Positions 1 through 7,750 of a stretch of DNA of 64,000 nucleotides are shown piece by piece. The stretch is from Pelomonas baiyunensis (lineage in GTDB: Bacteria > Pseudomonadota > Gammaproteobacteria > Burkholderiales > Burkholderiaceae_C), in the NCBI RefSeq assembly GCF_043555935.1, contig NZ_JBIGIB010000004.1:529233-593232 (forward strand), in the 5' to 3' direction. A model generated the notes under the pieces. That model was given only the letters and a program-made list of their open reading frames with translations, did not search any database and was not told the origin of the DNA. Position numbers and translations under genes: made by a program. How positions within the stretch are numbered: the stretch's first letter is position 1; the number at the start of each line of letters is the position of its first letter.

Positions 1-2
1 TG

Positions 3-506
3 ACCCGTGTGGAACAGCTGCGCGCCGAGCACCCCGGCGCCGTGCACGTGTGCTGGGCGCTGCTGGCCGGCGGCCACTCGGCCGCCAACGACGACGGCGA
101 GCCTGGCGGCACCGCGGGCCGCCCCATGCTGGACGTGCTGCGCCACCAGGGGCTGGACGGCGTGCTGGCCACGGCCGTGCGCTACTGGGGCGGCGTGAAG
201 CTGGGCGCGGGCGGCCTGGTGCGGGCCTACACCGACTGCATCGCCCAGGCGCTGCTGACGGCCGAGAAGATCGAGCGCGTGGCGCAGGTGGAGCTGGCCT
301 GCGAGCTGCCCTACGACCTGGAAGGCCGGCTGCGCCGCCTGGCCGAACAGCACGGCGCGGCGCTGGTGGACGTGACCCACAGCGCCCGGGTGCACATGCG
401 CTGGCAGCTGCCGGTCACCGCGCGCAGCGCCTTCACCGCGGCGGTGGATGACGCGGCTCAGGGCCGCGTGGCCTGGGCGCGGTCCAGCAGCATCGCGTCG
501 CCGTAG
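3..506 (+). CDS. YigZ/IMPACT family protein, 5' truncated by window
   Basis: Reading frame open from the window edge; the true start lies upstream, so only about the last 167 residues are seen (the family is usually near 200). The IMPACT (UPF0029) signature is clear: HVCWALLAGG, then the DDGEPGGTAGRPML block, and RYWGGVKLGAGGLVRAY. In the family this N-terminal domain is followed by a small ferredoxin-like C-terminal domain (DUF1949), which fits the residues after about 110. The bacterial role is not settled; the eukaryotic relative IMPACT acts on translational control through Gcn2. It runs convergently into queA and the two coding regions overlap by 49 bases (458-506). Confidence 0.9.
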   Translation, partial: TRVEQLRAEHPGAVHVCWALLAGGHSAANDDGEPGGTAGRPMLDVLRHQGLDGVLATAVRYWGGVKLGAGGLVRAYTDCIAQALLTAEKIERVAQVELACELPYDLEGRLRRLAEQHGAALVDVTHSARVHMRWQLPVTARSAFTAAVDDAAQGRVAWARSSSIASP

Positions 507-1603
507 CTGAAGAAGCGGTAGCGCTGCGCAATCGCGTGGCGGTACAGCGCCATCACGTGGGCGTGGCCGGCCAGGGCGCTCACCAGCATCATCAGCGTGC
601 TCTTGGGCAGGTGGAAGTTGGTGACGAGGCGGTCCACCACGCGGAACTCGAAGCCCGGGGTGATGAAGATGTCGGTCTCGCGCGCGCCGGCTTCCAAGGT
701 GCCACCCCGCGCGGCGGACTCCAGCGCGCGCAGCGTGGTGGTGCCCACCGCCACCACCCGGCCGCCACGCGCGCGGCAGGCGGCAATCGCTTCCACCGTG
801 GCCTGCGGCACCTCGAACCATTCGCTGTGCATCTTGTGGTCGGCCAACTGCTCCACGCGCACCGGCTGGAAGGTGCCGGCGCCCACGTGCAGCGTGACGT
901 GCGCCTGCTGCACGCCGCGGGCGGTCAGCGCGGCCAACACGCCCTCGTCGAAGTGCAGCGCAGCGGTGGGCGCGGCCACGGCACCCGGCTCCTTGGCGAA
1001 CACGGTCTGGTAGCGGCGCTCGTCGTCGGCGCTGTCGCCGTGCGCGATGTAGGGCGGCAGTGGCACGTGGCCGTGGGCGTCCAGCAGCGCGAAGGGGTCG
1101 CCTTCAAAGCGCAGGTGAAAGAGGCCGTTGTCGGGCCCGCAGCGGCCCAGCACCTGGGCGTTGAACGCATCGGCAAACCGCACCCAGCTGCCGGGCTTGG
1201 GGCTTTTGCTGGCGCGCAGGTGCATCCACACCTCGCCTGCCGGCGCTGGGCCGCCCCGAGCCGGCAGAGCCCCCTCGGGGGGCAGCGGATGCGAAGCATC
1301 CGCGTGGGGGCTCGTGAACTTGCCGGGCAGCACGCGCTCCACCAGGGCCTCCACATTGCCGCCGGTGGCCTTGATGCCGTACAGCCGGGCTTTGATGACG
1401 CGGGTGTTGTTGAACACCAGCAGGTCGCCCGGTGCCAGCAGGTCGGGCAGCTCGCGGAACACGCGGTCCACCGGCACGGGGCCGGTGCCGTCCAGCAGCC
1501 GGGAGGCGCTGCGCTCGGCGGCGGGGTGCTGGGCGATCAGTTCGGGGGGGAGGTCGAAATCGAAGTCGGCGACCGTGAAGGCCGCAGGCGTGAAGGCAGG
1601 CAT
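458..1603 (-). CDS. queA: S-adenosylmethionine:tRNA ribosyltransferase-isomerase QueA
   Basis: 381 residues. QueA transfers and isomerises the ribose of SAM onto preQ1 in tRNA to give epoxyqueuosine. Family blocks seen: DFDLPPELIAQHPAAERSASRLL near the N-terminus, LLVFNNTRVIKARL (about 61-74), HVTLHVGAGTFQPVR, and near the C-terminus FHLPKSTLMMLVSALAG. The ATG at 1603 is used because the family homology begins there; the frame stays open further upstream without similarity. Residues about 96-124 (1232-1318) form an extra Pro/Gly/Ala-rich segment absent from typical QueA and encoded by a palindromic repeat (separate entry). Length is above the usual 340-360 for that reason. Confidence 0.93.
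   Translation of the reverse strand: MPAFTPAAFTVADFDFDLPPELIAQHPAAERSASRLLDGTGPVPVDRVFRELPDLLAPGDLLVFNNTRVIKARLYGIKATGGNVEALVERVLPGKFTSPHADASHPLPPEGALPARGGPAPAGEVWMHLRASKSPKPGSWVRFADAFNAQVLGRCGPDNGLFHLRFEGDPFALLDAHGHVPLPPYIAHGDSADDERRYQTVFAKEPGAVAAPTAALHFDEGVLAALTARGVQQAHVTLHVGAGTFQPVRVEQLADHKMHSEWFEVPQATVEAIAACRARGGRVVAVGTTTLRALESAARGGTLEAGARETDIFITPGFEFRVVDRLVTNFHLPKSTLMMLVSALAGHAHVMALYRHAIAQRYRFFSYGDAMLLDRAQATRP
1232..1318. repeat. Palindromic REP-like repeat inside queA
   Basis: Contains two near-perfect hairpins: CCCCC/GGGGG at 1270-1281 and CGGATGC-gaa-GCATCCG at 1286-1302. It begins with a GGCCGCCCCGAG-type segment and ends in GTGGGGGC. The same modules (C5-rich hairpin, variable GC-rich hairpin, GGCCGCCC...GAGCGG) recur at 47272-47360 between genes. 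Inserted in frame, so queA stays open. Confidence 0.7.
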
Positions 1604-1726
1604 TGCGCTTGAGGGCCGGACAGACCCGTACCAAAAAAGGGAGCCGGATTCTCCCATCGCACCGTCTTGATGCAGCGCAAGGCGGCGCGCCGCGCCCGGT
1701 GCCAGCATGGGTTCCAGGAGGTTCCC

Positions 1727-2098
1727 ATGAGCACTGCCCTCACCCCCGGACAACACGCGCTGCTGGAAGCGGAGTTGCAGGTCGCCCGCCAACGCGTGCA
1801 GGCCGCGCTGCAGGCCCAGCGCGAAGGCGCCACCCGCGTGGCGCATGCCGCCGCGCTGCTGGCCGACGACCCGCACGACCAGCGCGAGCACGAAGCCGAC
1901 CGCGCCCTTGACCAGGCCCGAGACCACCACCTGCTGGCCGAGTTGCAGGCGCTGGACGACGCACTGGCGCGCCTGAACACCGCCGACTACGGCCTGTGCA
2001 CCGACTGCGGCGCGGCCATCCCGTTCGACCGACTGCACCACCAGCCGCAAGCGCTGCGCTGCATCGATTGCCAGACCGCGGCCGAAGCCGCTCACTGA
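1727..2098 (+). CDS. DksA/TraR-type zinc-finger protein
   Basis: 123 residues. The ATG at 1727 is chosen for a perfect AGGAGG five bases upstream; an in-frame ATG at 1667 lacks one. The C-terminus carries a four-cysteine zinc finger, CTDCGAAIPFDRL...ALRCIDC, typical of the DksA/TraR family, preceded by an Ala/Gln/Glu-rich helical part (residues 10-80) that would form the coiled coil inserted into the RNA polymerase secondary channel. Shorter than true DksA (about 150), so a small TraR/YbiI-like paralog is more likely than the housekeeping DksA. It lies 26 bases ahead of the next gene and is probably co-transcribed. Confidence 0.85.
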   Translation: MSTALTPGQHALLEAELQVARQRVQAALQAQREGATRVAHAAALLADDPHDQREHEADRALDQARDHHLLAELQALDDALARLNTADYGLCTDCGAAIPFDRLHHQPQALRCIDCQTAAEAAH

Positions 2099-2124
2099 CC
2101 CTTGATCTGAAGGAGAAACCTCGC

Positions 2125-2493
2125 ATGTTCCACGCTGTTGTTCACCTCGACCACCACCACGCGCAAGTGCTGCATTTCGATGCCCACCAGGTGCACGCCG
2201 CCCGCATCGACGCCCACGAGCGCCACAGCCACGGCCACCACGAGCGCACCGAGCAGGCGCTGTACGAGCAGCTGTGCCAGGCCCTGAAGGACACGCCCGA
2301 GGTGCTGATCACCGGCTCGCATGTCGTCATCCACCAGTTCAAGCACTACGTGGAAGCGCACTGCCCCAAGCTGGCCACGCAGATTGCCGACTACCGCGCC
2401 TCGGCCGCGCTGAGCCAGGGCCAGATGCTGGCCATGGCGCGCCAGTTCTTCGTGGCCCACGACCGCATGGCCGGCGTGCCCACGCCGACCTGA
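2125..2493 (+). CDS. Host-attachment / eRF1-domain-like protein
   Basis: 122 residues. ATG at 2125 preceded by AAGGAG. The N-terminus MFHAVVHLDHHHAQVLHFD and the later block PEVLITGSHVVIHQFKHYVEAHCPKLATQI match the small beta/alpha proteins annotated in Burkholderiales as translational machinery or host-attachment-like proteins, related to the eRF1/Pelota Rossmann domain. The central part is unusually His-rich (HERHSHGHHER, about residues 31-41), which could bind metal. The partner is unknown. It probably forms a two-gene unit with the zinc-finger protein upstream; the pairing of a polymerase-channel-type factor with a translation-factor-like fold is suggestive but not proof of a common role. 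Confidence 0.65.
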   Translation: MFHAVVHLDHHHAQVLHFDAHQVHAARIDAHERHSHGHHERTEQALYEQLCQALKDTPEVLITGSHVVIHQFKHYVEAHCPKLATQIADYRASAALSQGQMLAMARQFFVAHDRMAGVPTPT

Positions 2494-2518
2494 AAACCGA
2501 CCGAGCGGCGATATCGCA

Positions 2519-2578
2519 CACCCGCGCGGGTGGCGTGACCGGAACGGTCATGCGGGGCCCCTAGACTCGCCAGAGTCT
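2519..2578. promoter_or_regulatory. Three consecutive short palindromes in intergenic space
   Basis: CACCCGCGCGGGTG (2519-2532), GACCG-gaa-CGGTC (2537-2549) and AGACTC-gcca-GAGTCT (2563-2578) follow one another within 60 bases, ending 15 bases before the GTG start at 2593. They may be a terminator for the upstream pair, an operator, or structure in the leader of the downstream gene; there is no T-tract. Confidence 0.4.
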
Positions 2579-2592
2579 GCGCCCCGCTCCTT

Positions 2593-3342
2593 GTGAAACG
2601 CCGCCTCTGCCTCGCCCTGCCCGCCCTGCTCGCTGCGCGACCCTCGGTCGCCGCAGCCGATGAGCCCGTGCTGCTGGGCGTGACGGAAAACCTGGCCCCG
2701 CTGAACTACCTGGAAGACGGCCTGGCGCAGGGCTTCAGCGTGGAGTTGCTGCGGCTGATGACCGCGCAGGCCGGCCTGCGGCTGGAGCTGCAGGTGCTGC
2801 CCTGGCAGCGCGCCATGCAGGTGGCCGAAGGCAGCGCGAACAGCGTGCTGTTCTCGCTGACCCGCACGCCCGAGCGCGAGGCGCAGTTCCAGTGGGTGGG
2901 CCCGATCGCGCAGCGCCGCATCCTGATCTACAAGCTCGCGTCGCGCACCGAGCTGACCCTCACGCAACTCAGCGAGCTGGGCAGCGCCCGCATCGGCGTG
3001 GTGCGCGAGTCGGCCGCCGACAAGCAGCTGCAAGCCGCGGGCCTCAAGCCCGGCCTGCAGCTGGAACAAGGCCTGGACGACGCCACCAACGTGCGCAAGC
3101 TGCTGGCCGGCCGCATGGACTACGTGGCCCTGCTGGACTGGGCCGCTGCCTGGAACCTGCGCCAGCTGCAGCTGCCCTACGGCACGCTGCAAGCGGTGAT
3201 GGAGCAGGACGCCTCCCGCGCCTACTACTTCGGCCTGCGGCCCGACGCCGACCCGGCCTTGGTGCGGCGCCTGCAAGCCGCGTTGGACACGCTGCGCCGC
3301 GACGGCCGCTACGACAAGCTGCGCCAGCGCTACTTCCGCTGA
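2593..3342 (+). CDS. Family 3 periplasmic solute-binding protein
   Basis: 249 residues from a GTG at 2593. A short signal sequence (residues 1-22, MKRRLCLALPALLAARPSVA) is followed by a bilobed SBP_bac_3 fold: LLGVTENLAPLNYLEDGLAQGFSVELLRLM, then a second-lobe segment RIGVVRESAADKQL and ends GRYDKLRQRYF. Such proteins bind amino acids or, when orphaned as here, act as sensors or scavenging proteins; no permease or ATPase gene is adjacent. Resembles orphan ABC-type amino-acid-binding proteins common in Burkholderiales. Ligand cannot be told from sequence. Confidence 0.8.
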   Translation: MKRRLCLALPALLAARPSVAAADEPVLLGVTENLAPLNYLEDGLAQGFSVELLRLMTAQAGLRLELQVLPWQRAMQVAEGSANSVLFSLTRTPEREAQFQWVGPIAQRRILIYKLASRTELTLTQLSELGSARIGVVRESAADKQLQAAGLKPGLQLEQGLDDATNVRKLLAGRMDYVALLDWAAAWNLRQLQLPYGTLQAVMEQDASRAYYFGLRPDADPALVRRLQAALDTLRRDGRYDKLRQRYFR

Positions 3343-3384
3343 CGCGACATCGCACGTCCCCGAGGGCACGCCCCCGCGGGGCGC

Positions 3385-4230
3385 TCAACCCGTCAACTGC
3401 TCGTGCACCCGCTGCGCAATCGGCTGCAGCGCCACCGAGGGCTGGGCGCTCAAGGCGTAGCCGAACTCGCCGTCGGCCCAGTACAGCGTGGTGCGGGCGT
3501 CCTGCTGCAGCAGCCGGAACTCGGGCGCCGCCGGAGCCGCACCGGGCGCCAGCACCGCCACGTACAGCGTCAGCCGGTCGCCCGTGGCGTTTTCGTACAT
3601 GAACTGGGCGCGCGGGCTGCCCGGCTGGGTGGCCTCGCCCGGCAGCAGGCGGCCGCCCAGCAGGGTGTAGCCCCGGTCGGTCAGCACCGGCACGGTCAAG
3701 GGGCGGCCCAGCCGCTTGCTGAGCCACTGCACCAGGTGGGCCTGCTCGGCGGCGGTCACCTCCACCGGGTGGCGCTTTTCGGCGCTGTAGACAGCAAACG
3801 CCACGCCGGCCTGGCGGGCGAACTCCGGCACCGCCGCCGGCCCCTGGGCCAGCAAGCCCGCGGTGGGCGCGCCGGCGTCGTGCTGGCCCCAGCGGTAGCC
3901 ACCGAACACGCCCAGCGCCACCAACAGGCCCGCCGCCAGCGCCTGCGGCAGCGCCCGCCGCCAGCGCCGAGCGGCGGCCTCGCGCAGCACGATGCCGCTG
4001 AGCTCACGCGGGGTTTCGCCCAGCGGCCAGTCGCGGGCCAGGCCGCGCAGGGCCTGGCGCTGGGCCTGCCAGGCCCGCACCTGTTCGGCGGCCAGCGGGT
4101 CGGCATTCAGCCGGGCCAGCACCTCCGGCCGCTCGTCACTGGGCAGTTGGCTGTCCACGAAGGCGTGCAGCCGCGCGTCGTCGGGCGAGAGGCCCGGGTC
4201 GGGGGAGGGGGTGGGGCGCTCAGACGTCAT
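3385..4230 (-). CDS. Anti-sigma factor, membrane-anchored
   Basis: 281 residues. The cytoplasmic N-terminus (about 17-100) has the anti-sigma layout seen in RsiW/ChrR-like regulators: DDARLHAFVDSQLPSDERPEVLARLNADP...VRAWQAQRQALR. One transmembrane helix follows (ALPQALAAGLLVALGVFGGY, about 125-145), then a periplasmic domain with FMYENATGDRLTLYVAV and TLYWADGEFGYALS, as in transmembrane anti-sigma factors of this order. The ATG overlaps the sigma-factor stop by four bases (ATGA at 4227-4230), so the two are translationally coupled. Expected to hold the ECF sigma factor inactive at the membrane until an unknown envelope signal arrives. Confidence 0.85.
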   Translation of the reverse strand: MTSERPTPSPDPGLSPDDARLHAFVDSQLPSDERPEVLARLNADPLAAEQVRAWQAQRQALRGLARDWPLGETPRELSGIVLREAAARRWRRALPQALAAGLLVALGVFGGYRWGQHDAGAPTAGLLAQGPAAVPEFARQAGVAFAVYSAEKRHPVEVTAAEQAHLVQWLSKRLGRPLTVPVLTDRGYTLLGGRLLPGEATQPGSPRAQFMYENATGDRLTLYVAVLAPGAAPAAPEFRLLQQDARTTLYWADGEFGYALSAQPSVALQPIAQRVHEQLTG

Positions 4231-4799
4231 CGCTTCACACGCGACAGGTTCAGGATGCGGGCACCGCCCGCGGCGGTGGGCGGCGGGGCGGCAGCGCCCG
4301 TTTCGGCCTCGGGCGGGGGCAGCGGGCTGGCCGGGGTGCTGAGCCAGCTCCGCAAGGTTTCCCGCCCGCGGTGCAAGCGCGACATGACCGTGCCCAGCGG
4401 CACGCCCAGGATGTCCGCCGCCTCGGCGTAGGTGTACTCCTCCACCACCACCAGCAGCATCACCGCGCGCTGGCCGTCGGGCAGTGCGGCCAGCGCACGC
4501 TCCAGGTCCAGGCGCAGGCCGGCCGGCGCGTCGGCCGGGTCGGGCCGGTCGGGCACGTCGTCCAGGGCGGCCGCACCGTCGTCCAGCCGCCAGTCGCGCA
4601 GCTGGTTCAGGTGCAGGTTGTGCATGATGGACAGCAGCCAGGGCCGCAGCGCCGTGCCCGGGCGCCACAGGCTCCATTTGCGGCAGGCACGCTCCAGCGT
4701 GTCTTGCACCAGGTCGTCGGCCCGGGTGGCGTCGCCCGTCAACAGCCGCGCATACCGGCGCAGGGCCGGCATGTGGGTGAGCAGCTGTTCAACGGGCAT
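4227..4799 (-). CDS. ECF-type RNA polymerase sigma factor
   Basis: 190 residues. Region 2: LRRYARLLTGDATRADDLVQDTLERACRKWSLWRPGTALRPWLLSIMHNLHLN (about 13-65); region 4: ALAALPDGQRAVMLLVVVEEYTYAEAADILGVPLGTVMSRLHRGRETLR (about 105-152), with its helix-turn-helix. The C-terminal 30 residues are Pro/Ala-rich and uninformative. Directs polymerase to a small regulon, probably including its own operon. Coupled to the anti-sigma gene downstream and 12 bases behind the lipoprotein gene upstream, giving a three-gene reverse-strand unit. Confidence 0.93.
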   Translation of the reverse strand: MPVEQLLTHMPALRRYARLLTGDATRADDLVQDTLERACRKWSLWRPGTALRPWLLSIMHNLHLNQLRDWRLDDGAAALDDVPDRPDPADAPAGLRLDLERALAALPDGQRAVMLLVVVEEYTYAEAADILGVPLGTVMSRLHRGRETLRSWLSTPASPLPPPEAETGAAAPPPTAAGGARILNLSRVKR

Positions 4800-4811
4800 G
4801 CCGGGCCTCGA

Positions 4812-5183
4812 TCACGGACGGGCCAGCTGCCAGACCTTGTTGAAGCCGTCGCCGGTGCGGTCGCCGGGCTTCTGGTCTTTCACCCAGAAGTACAGCGGCT
4901 TGCCCTTGTAGGCCCACTGGGCCTTGCCGTCGTCGCGGGTGATGACGGTCCAGTCGCCCCGGGCGGCGTCGCCGGCGGCGGCGGCCAGCGGCGGCCAATT
5001 GGTGGCGCAGGGGCCATTGCACACGCTCTTGCCGCTGCCGGCGGTGTCTTTGTCGAAGGTGTAGAGCGTCATGCCGTTGGCCCCCACCAGCACGCCGTCG
5101 GCCGCCGAGGCGGGCGCGGGCGGAACGGAGGCACAGCCGGTGACGGCCAGGACGGCGGCACACGCCAGGAGGCGGAAGTTCAT
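4812..5183 (-). CDS. COG4315-type secreted repeat lipoprotein
   Basis: 123 residues. Lipobox LAVTGC at about 13-18. Two copies of the short repeat of this family are visible: MTLYTFDKDTAGSGKSVCNGPCATNWPPL and KPLYFWVKDQKPGDRTGDGFNKVWQL (Lipoprotein_15 / secreted repeat of unknown function). Function is unknown; in Burkholderiales it often stands beside an ECF sigma/anti-sigma pair, as here, so it is a likely target or envelope component of that regulon. Lies first in the operon, 12 bases ahead of the sigma factor, and is divergent from recG with 73 bases between starts. Confidence 0.85.
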   Translation of the reverse strand: MNFRLLACAAVLAVTGCASVPPAPASAADGVLVGANGMTLYTFDKDTAGSGKSVCNGPCATNWPPLAAAAGDAARGDWTVITRDDGKAQWAYKGKPLYFWVKDQKPGDRTGDGFNKVWQLARP

Positions 5184-5256
5184 GTCGGGTCTCTCAAAAA
5201 AGGTGGGGACAAGACGGTGAACACGCGAGCCCCCCGGACTATTCCATGCCGCCAGA

Positions 5257-7341
5257 ATGCCGGCCATGACCGCGCCCGCTCCAGCGCCCGCCCCGGCCGC
5301 TGCCTCCACCGCCGCCAAGGCCAAATCCGCCCCCCAGAAGGCGATGGAAAAGCTCGGCCTGGTGCGCGACATCGACCTGGCCCTGCACCTGCCGCACCGC
5401 TACGAAGACGAAACCCGCATCACGCCCATCGGCGCGCTGCGCGACAACGAGCCCGCCCAGGTGGAAGGTGTGGTGGTGGACTGCCAGGTGGAGATGCGCG
5501 GCCGGCGCCAGTTGCTGGTGCGCCTGAAGGACGAGTCCGGCTCGTTGCTGTTGCGCTTCCTGCACTTCTACCCCTCGCAGCAAAAGCAGATGTCGGCCGC
5601 CACGCGGCTGCGGGTGCGGGGGGAGGCGCGCATCGGCTTCTTCGGCCGCGAGATGGTGCACCCGGTGGTGAAGGTGGTGGACGACACCACCCCGCTGGCG
5701 CAATCGCTCACGCCGGTCTACCCGGCGTCGGCCCAGCTGCCGCAGGCCTACCTGCGCAAGGCCGTGGCCTCGGGCCTGGCGCGGGCCGACCTGCGGGAGA
5801 TCCTGCCCCACGGCGTGGTGCCGCCCGGCCTGCCCAGCCTGAAAGACGCACTGAACTACCTGCACCACCCGCCGCCCAGCGCGCAGCTGGCGGCGCTGGA
5901 GGACCACAGCCACCCGGCCTGGCAGCGCCTGAAGTTCGAGGAGCTGCTGGCCCAGCAGCTGTCGCAGCTGCGGGCCCAGCGGGAACGCGCGCTGCTGGTG
6001 GCGCCGGCCCTGCGCGGCCAGCCCGGCGGCCTGCACGAACGCCTGTTGGGCGTGCTGCCCTTTCAGCTGACCGCCGCGCAGCAGCGGGTGTGCGAGGAAA
6101 TTGCGCAAGACCTGGCCCGCCCGCAGCCCATGCACCGCCTGCTGCAGGGCGACGTGGGCTCGGGCAAGACGGTGGTGGCCGCACTCGCGGCGGCCGTGGC
6201 CATCGGCGCGGGCTGGCAGTGCGCGCTGATGGCGCCCACCGAGATCCTGGCCGAGCAGCACTTCCGCAAGCTCATCGGCTGGCTGGAGCCGCTGGGCCTC
6301 AAGATCGCCTGGATCACCGGCAGCGTGAAAGGCAAGGCCCGCCAGGCCATGCTGGACGCGGCCGCCTCGGGCGAGGCGCAGCTGGTGGTGGGCACGCACG
6401 CCGTGATCGAAGACAAGGTGCGCTTTGCCAAGCTGGGCCTGGCCATCATCGACGAGCAGCACCGCTTCGGCGTGGCGCAGCGGCTGGCCTTGCGCCAGAA
6501 GTTGAAGGCCATGGATCTGGAGCCGCACATGCTGATGATGAGCGCCACGCCCATCCCGCGCACGCTGGCCATGACCTACTTCGCCGACCTGGACGTGTCT
6601 ACCATCGACGAGCTGCCCCCGGGCCGCAGCCCCATCGTCACCAAGGTGTTCACCGACAGCAAGCGCGACGACGTGATCGACAAGATCCGCATGGCGGTGG
6701 CCGACGGCGCGCAGGTGTACTGGGTGTGCCCGTTGGTGGAAGAAAGCGAGGCCATCGACCTGCGCAACGCCACCGAGACGCACGAGGAGCTGAGCGCCAC
6801 GCTGGCCGGCACGAGCGTGGGGCTGCTCCACGGCCGCATGTCGCCGGCCGACAAGGCGGCGGTGATGGCGCAGTTCTCCAGCGGGCAGATGAGCGTGCTG
6901 GTGGCCACCACCGTGATCGAAGTGGGCGTGGATGTGCCCAACGCCAGCCTGATGGTGATCGAGCACGCCGAGCGCTTTGGCCTGGCGCAGCTGCACCAGC
7001 TGCGCGGCCGCGTGGGCCGGGGCGCGAAGGCCAGCGTGTGCGTGCTGATCTACACGCCGCCGCTGAGCGACACCGGCAAGTCACGCCTGAAGGCCATGGC
7101 CGAGACGACCGACGGTTTCGAGATCGCGCGGCGAGACCTGGACATCCGCGGCCCGGGCGAATTCATGGGCTCGCGCCAGAGCGGCGCCGAGCTGCTGCGC
7201 TTTGCCGACCTGCAGGAAGACGCCCCCCTGCTGGTGGCCGCCCGCGCCCTGGCCCCGCAACTGCTGGACCGCGCGCCGGATGCGGCGCACCGGCAAGTCA
7301 CGCGCTGGCTGGGCACCAAGGCGGAGTTCCTGAAAGCCTGA
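5257..7341 (+). CDS. recG: ATP-dependent DNA helicase RecG
   Basis: 694 residues. RecG remodels stalled replication forks and branched recombination intermediates. Wedge (OB-fold) domain about 50-190 with GVVVDCQVEMRGRRQLLVRLKDESG; helicase domain 1 with Walker A GDVGSGKTVVA and Walker B DEQHRFGV, motif III SATPIPRTLA; helicase domain 2 with LHGRMSPADKAAVM, VATTVIEVGVDVPNA and QLHQLRGRVGRG; C-terminal DLDIRGPGEFMGSRQSG. The start could be 5257 or the second ATG at 5266; an Ala/Pro-rich leader of about 25 residues precedes the conserved part. Followed by a perfect 11-bp stem-loop. Confidence 0.97.
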   Translation: MPAMTAPAPAPAPAAASTAAKAKSAPQKAMEKLGLVRDIDLALHLPHRYEDETRITPIGALRDNEPAQVEGVVVDCQVEMRGRRQLLVRLKDESGSLLLRFLHFYPSQQKQMSAATRLRVRGEARIGFFGREMVHPVVKVVDDTTPLAQSLTPVYPASAQLPQAYLRKAVASGLARADLREILPHGVVPPGLPSLKDALNYLHHPPPSAQLAALEDHSHPAWQRLKFEELLAQQLSQLRAQRERALLVAPALRGQPGGLHERLLGVLPFQLTAAQQRVCEEIAQDLARPQPMHRLLQGDVGSGKTVVAALAAAVAIGAGWQCALMAPTEILAEQHFRKLIGWLEPLGLKIAWITGSVKGKARQAMLDAAASGEAQLVVGTHAVIEDKVRFAKLGLAIIDEQHRFGVAQRLALRQKLKAMDLEPHMLMMSATPIPRTLAMTYFADLDVSTIDELPPGRSPIVTKVFTDSKRDDVIDKIRMAVADGAQVYWVCPLVEESEAIDLRNATETHEELSATLAGTSVGLLHGRMSPADKAAVMAQFSSGQMSVLVATTVIEVGVDVPNASLMVIEHAERFGLAQLHQLRGRVGRGAKASVCVLIYTPPLSDTGKSRLKAMAETTDGFEIARRDLDIRGPGEFMGSRQSGAELLRFADLQEDAPLLVAARALAPQLLDRAPDAAHRQVTRWLGTKAEFLKA

Positions 7342-7370
7342 AGCCCTCGGGGCACGCCGCCGAGGGCTTC
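7340..7370 (+). terminator. Stem-loop after recG
   Basis: GAAGCCCTCGG (7340-7350) and its exact reverse complement (7360-7370) with a 9-base loop, overlapping the recG stop codon. There is no U-tract, so it may be a Rho-independent-like terminator of the GC-rich type or an mRNA-stabilising hairpin. Confidence 0.55.
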
Positions 7371-7430
7371 GCTTGGGTCACCGGCTGCGCGACGCATGTG
7401 GCCCGCGCCTCATCGGCCGGGCCGCACGCC

Positions 7431-7637
7431 TCACTTGCAGGTGAAGCTCTTGGCGTTCACTTCCTTCACATTGCCGGCGCCGCAGGTGGCCGTGGCTTGC
7501 TCGCTCATGCGGCTGATGGAGGCCGAGTCGGTCGTGGTGTGAACCGGCGGCGCGAACACGCAGGCGCTGAGCAGGGCAGCAGCAGCGAGTGCGGCGAGTG
7601 CGGCGAGTGCGGTGGGAAGGGCGGTGAAGCGGGTCAT
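7431..7637 (-). CDS. Small lipoprotein
   Basis: 68 residues. Signal peptide MTRFTALPTALAALAALAAAALLSAC with lipobox LLSAC, cysteine at 26; the mature part is only about 42 residues with a CGAGNVKEVNAKSFTCK end, giving a possible Cys51-Cys67 disulphide. The LAALAALAA stretch is encoded by three 9-base tandem repeats (around 7586-7612). No family recognised. It stands alone between recG and the phosphofructokinase gene. Confidence 0.65.
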   Translation of the reverse strand: MTRFTALPTALAALAALAAAALLSACVFAPPVHTTTDSASISRMSEQATATCGAGNVKEVNAKSFTCK

Positions 7638-7695
7638 GCGGGGTCCCTCAAAAAGTGTTGTGAAGGCCTGCACGTTAGGGCGAGGGCGTGCGCCT

Positions 7696-7712
7696 GTCGC
7701 ACCCGGTGCGAC
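7696..7712. promoter_or_regulatory. 17-bp palindrome upstream of small lipoprotein
   Basis: GTCGCACCCGGTGCGAC is a perfect inverted repeat around a central C. It lies 59 bases upstream of the lipoprotein start (reverse strand) and 39 bases past the end of the phosphofructokinase gene. It could be an operator or part of a terminator. Confidence 0.4.
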
Positions 7713-7750
7713 GGGCTGCACGACGCGGGGGGTCAGCTGCAGCCGACGTG

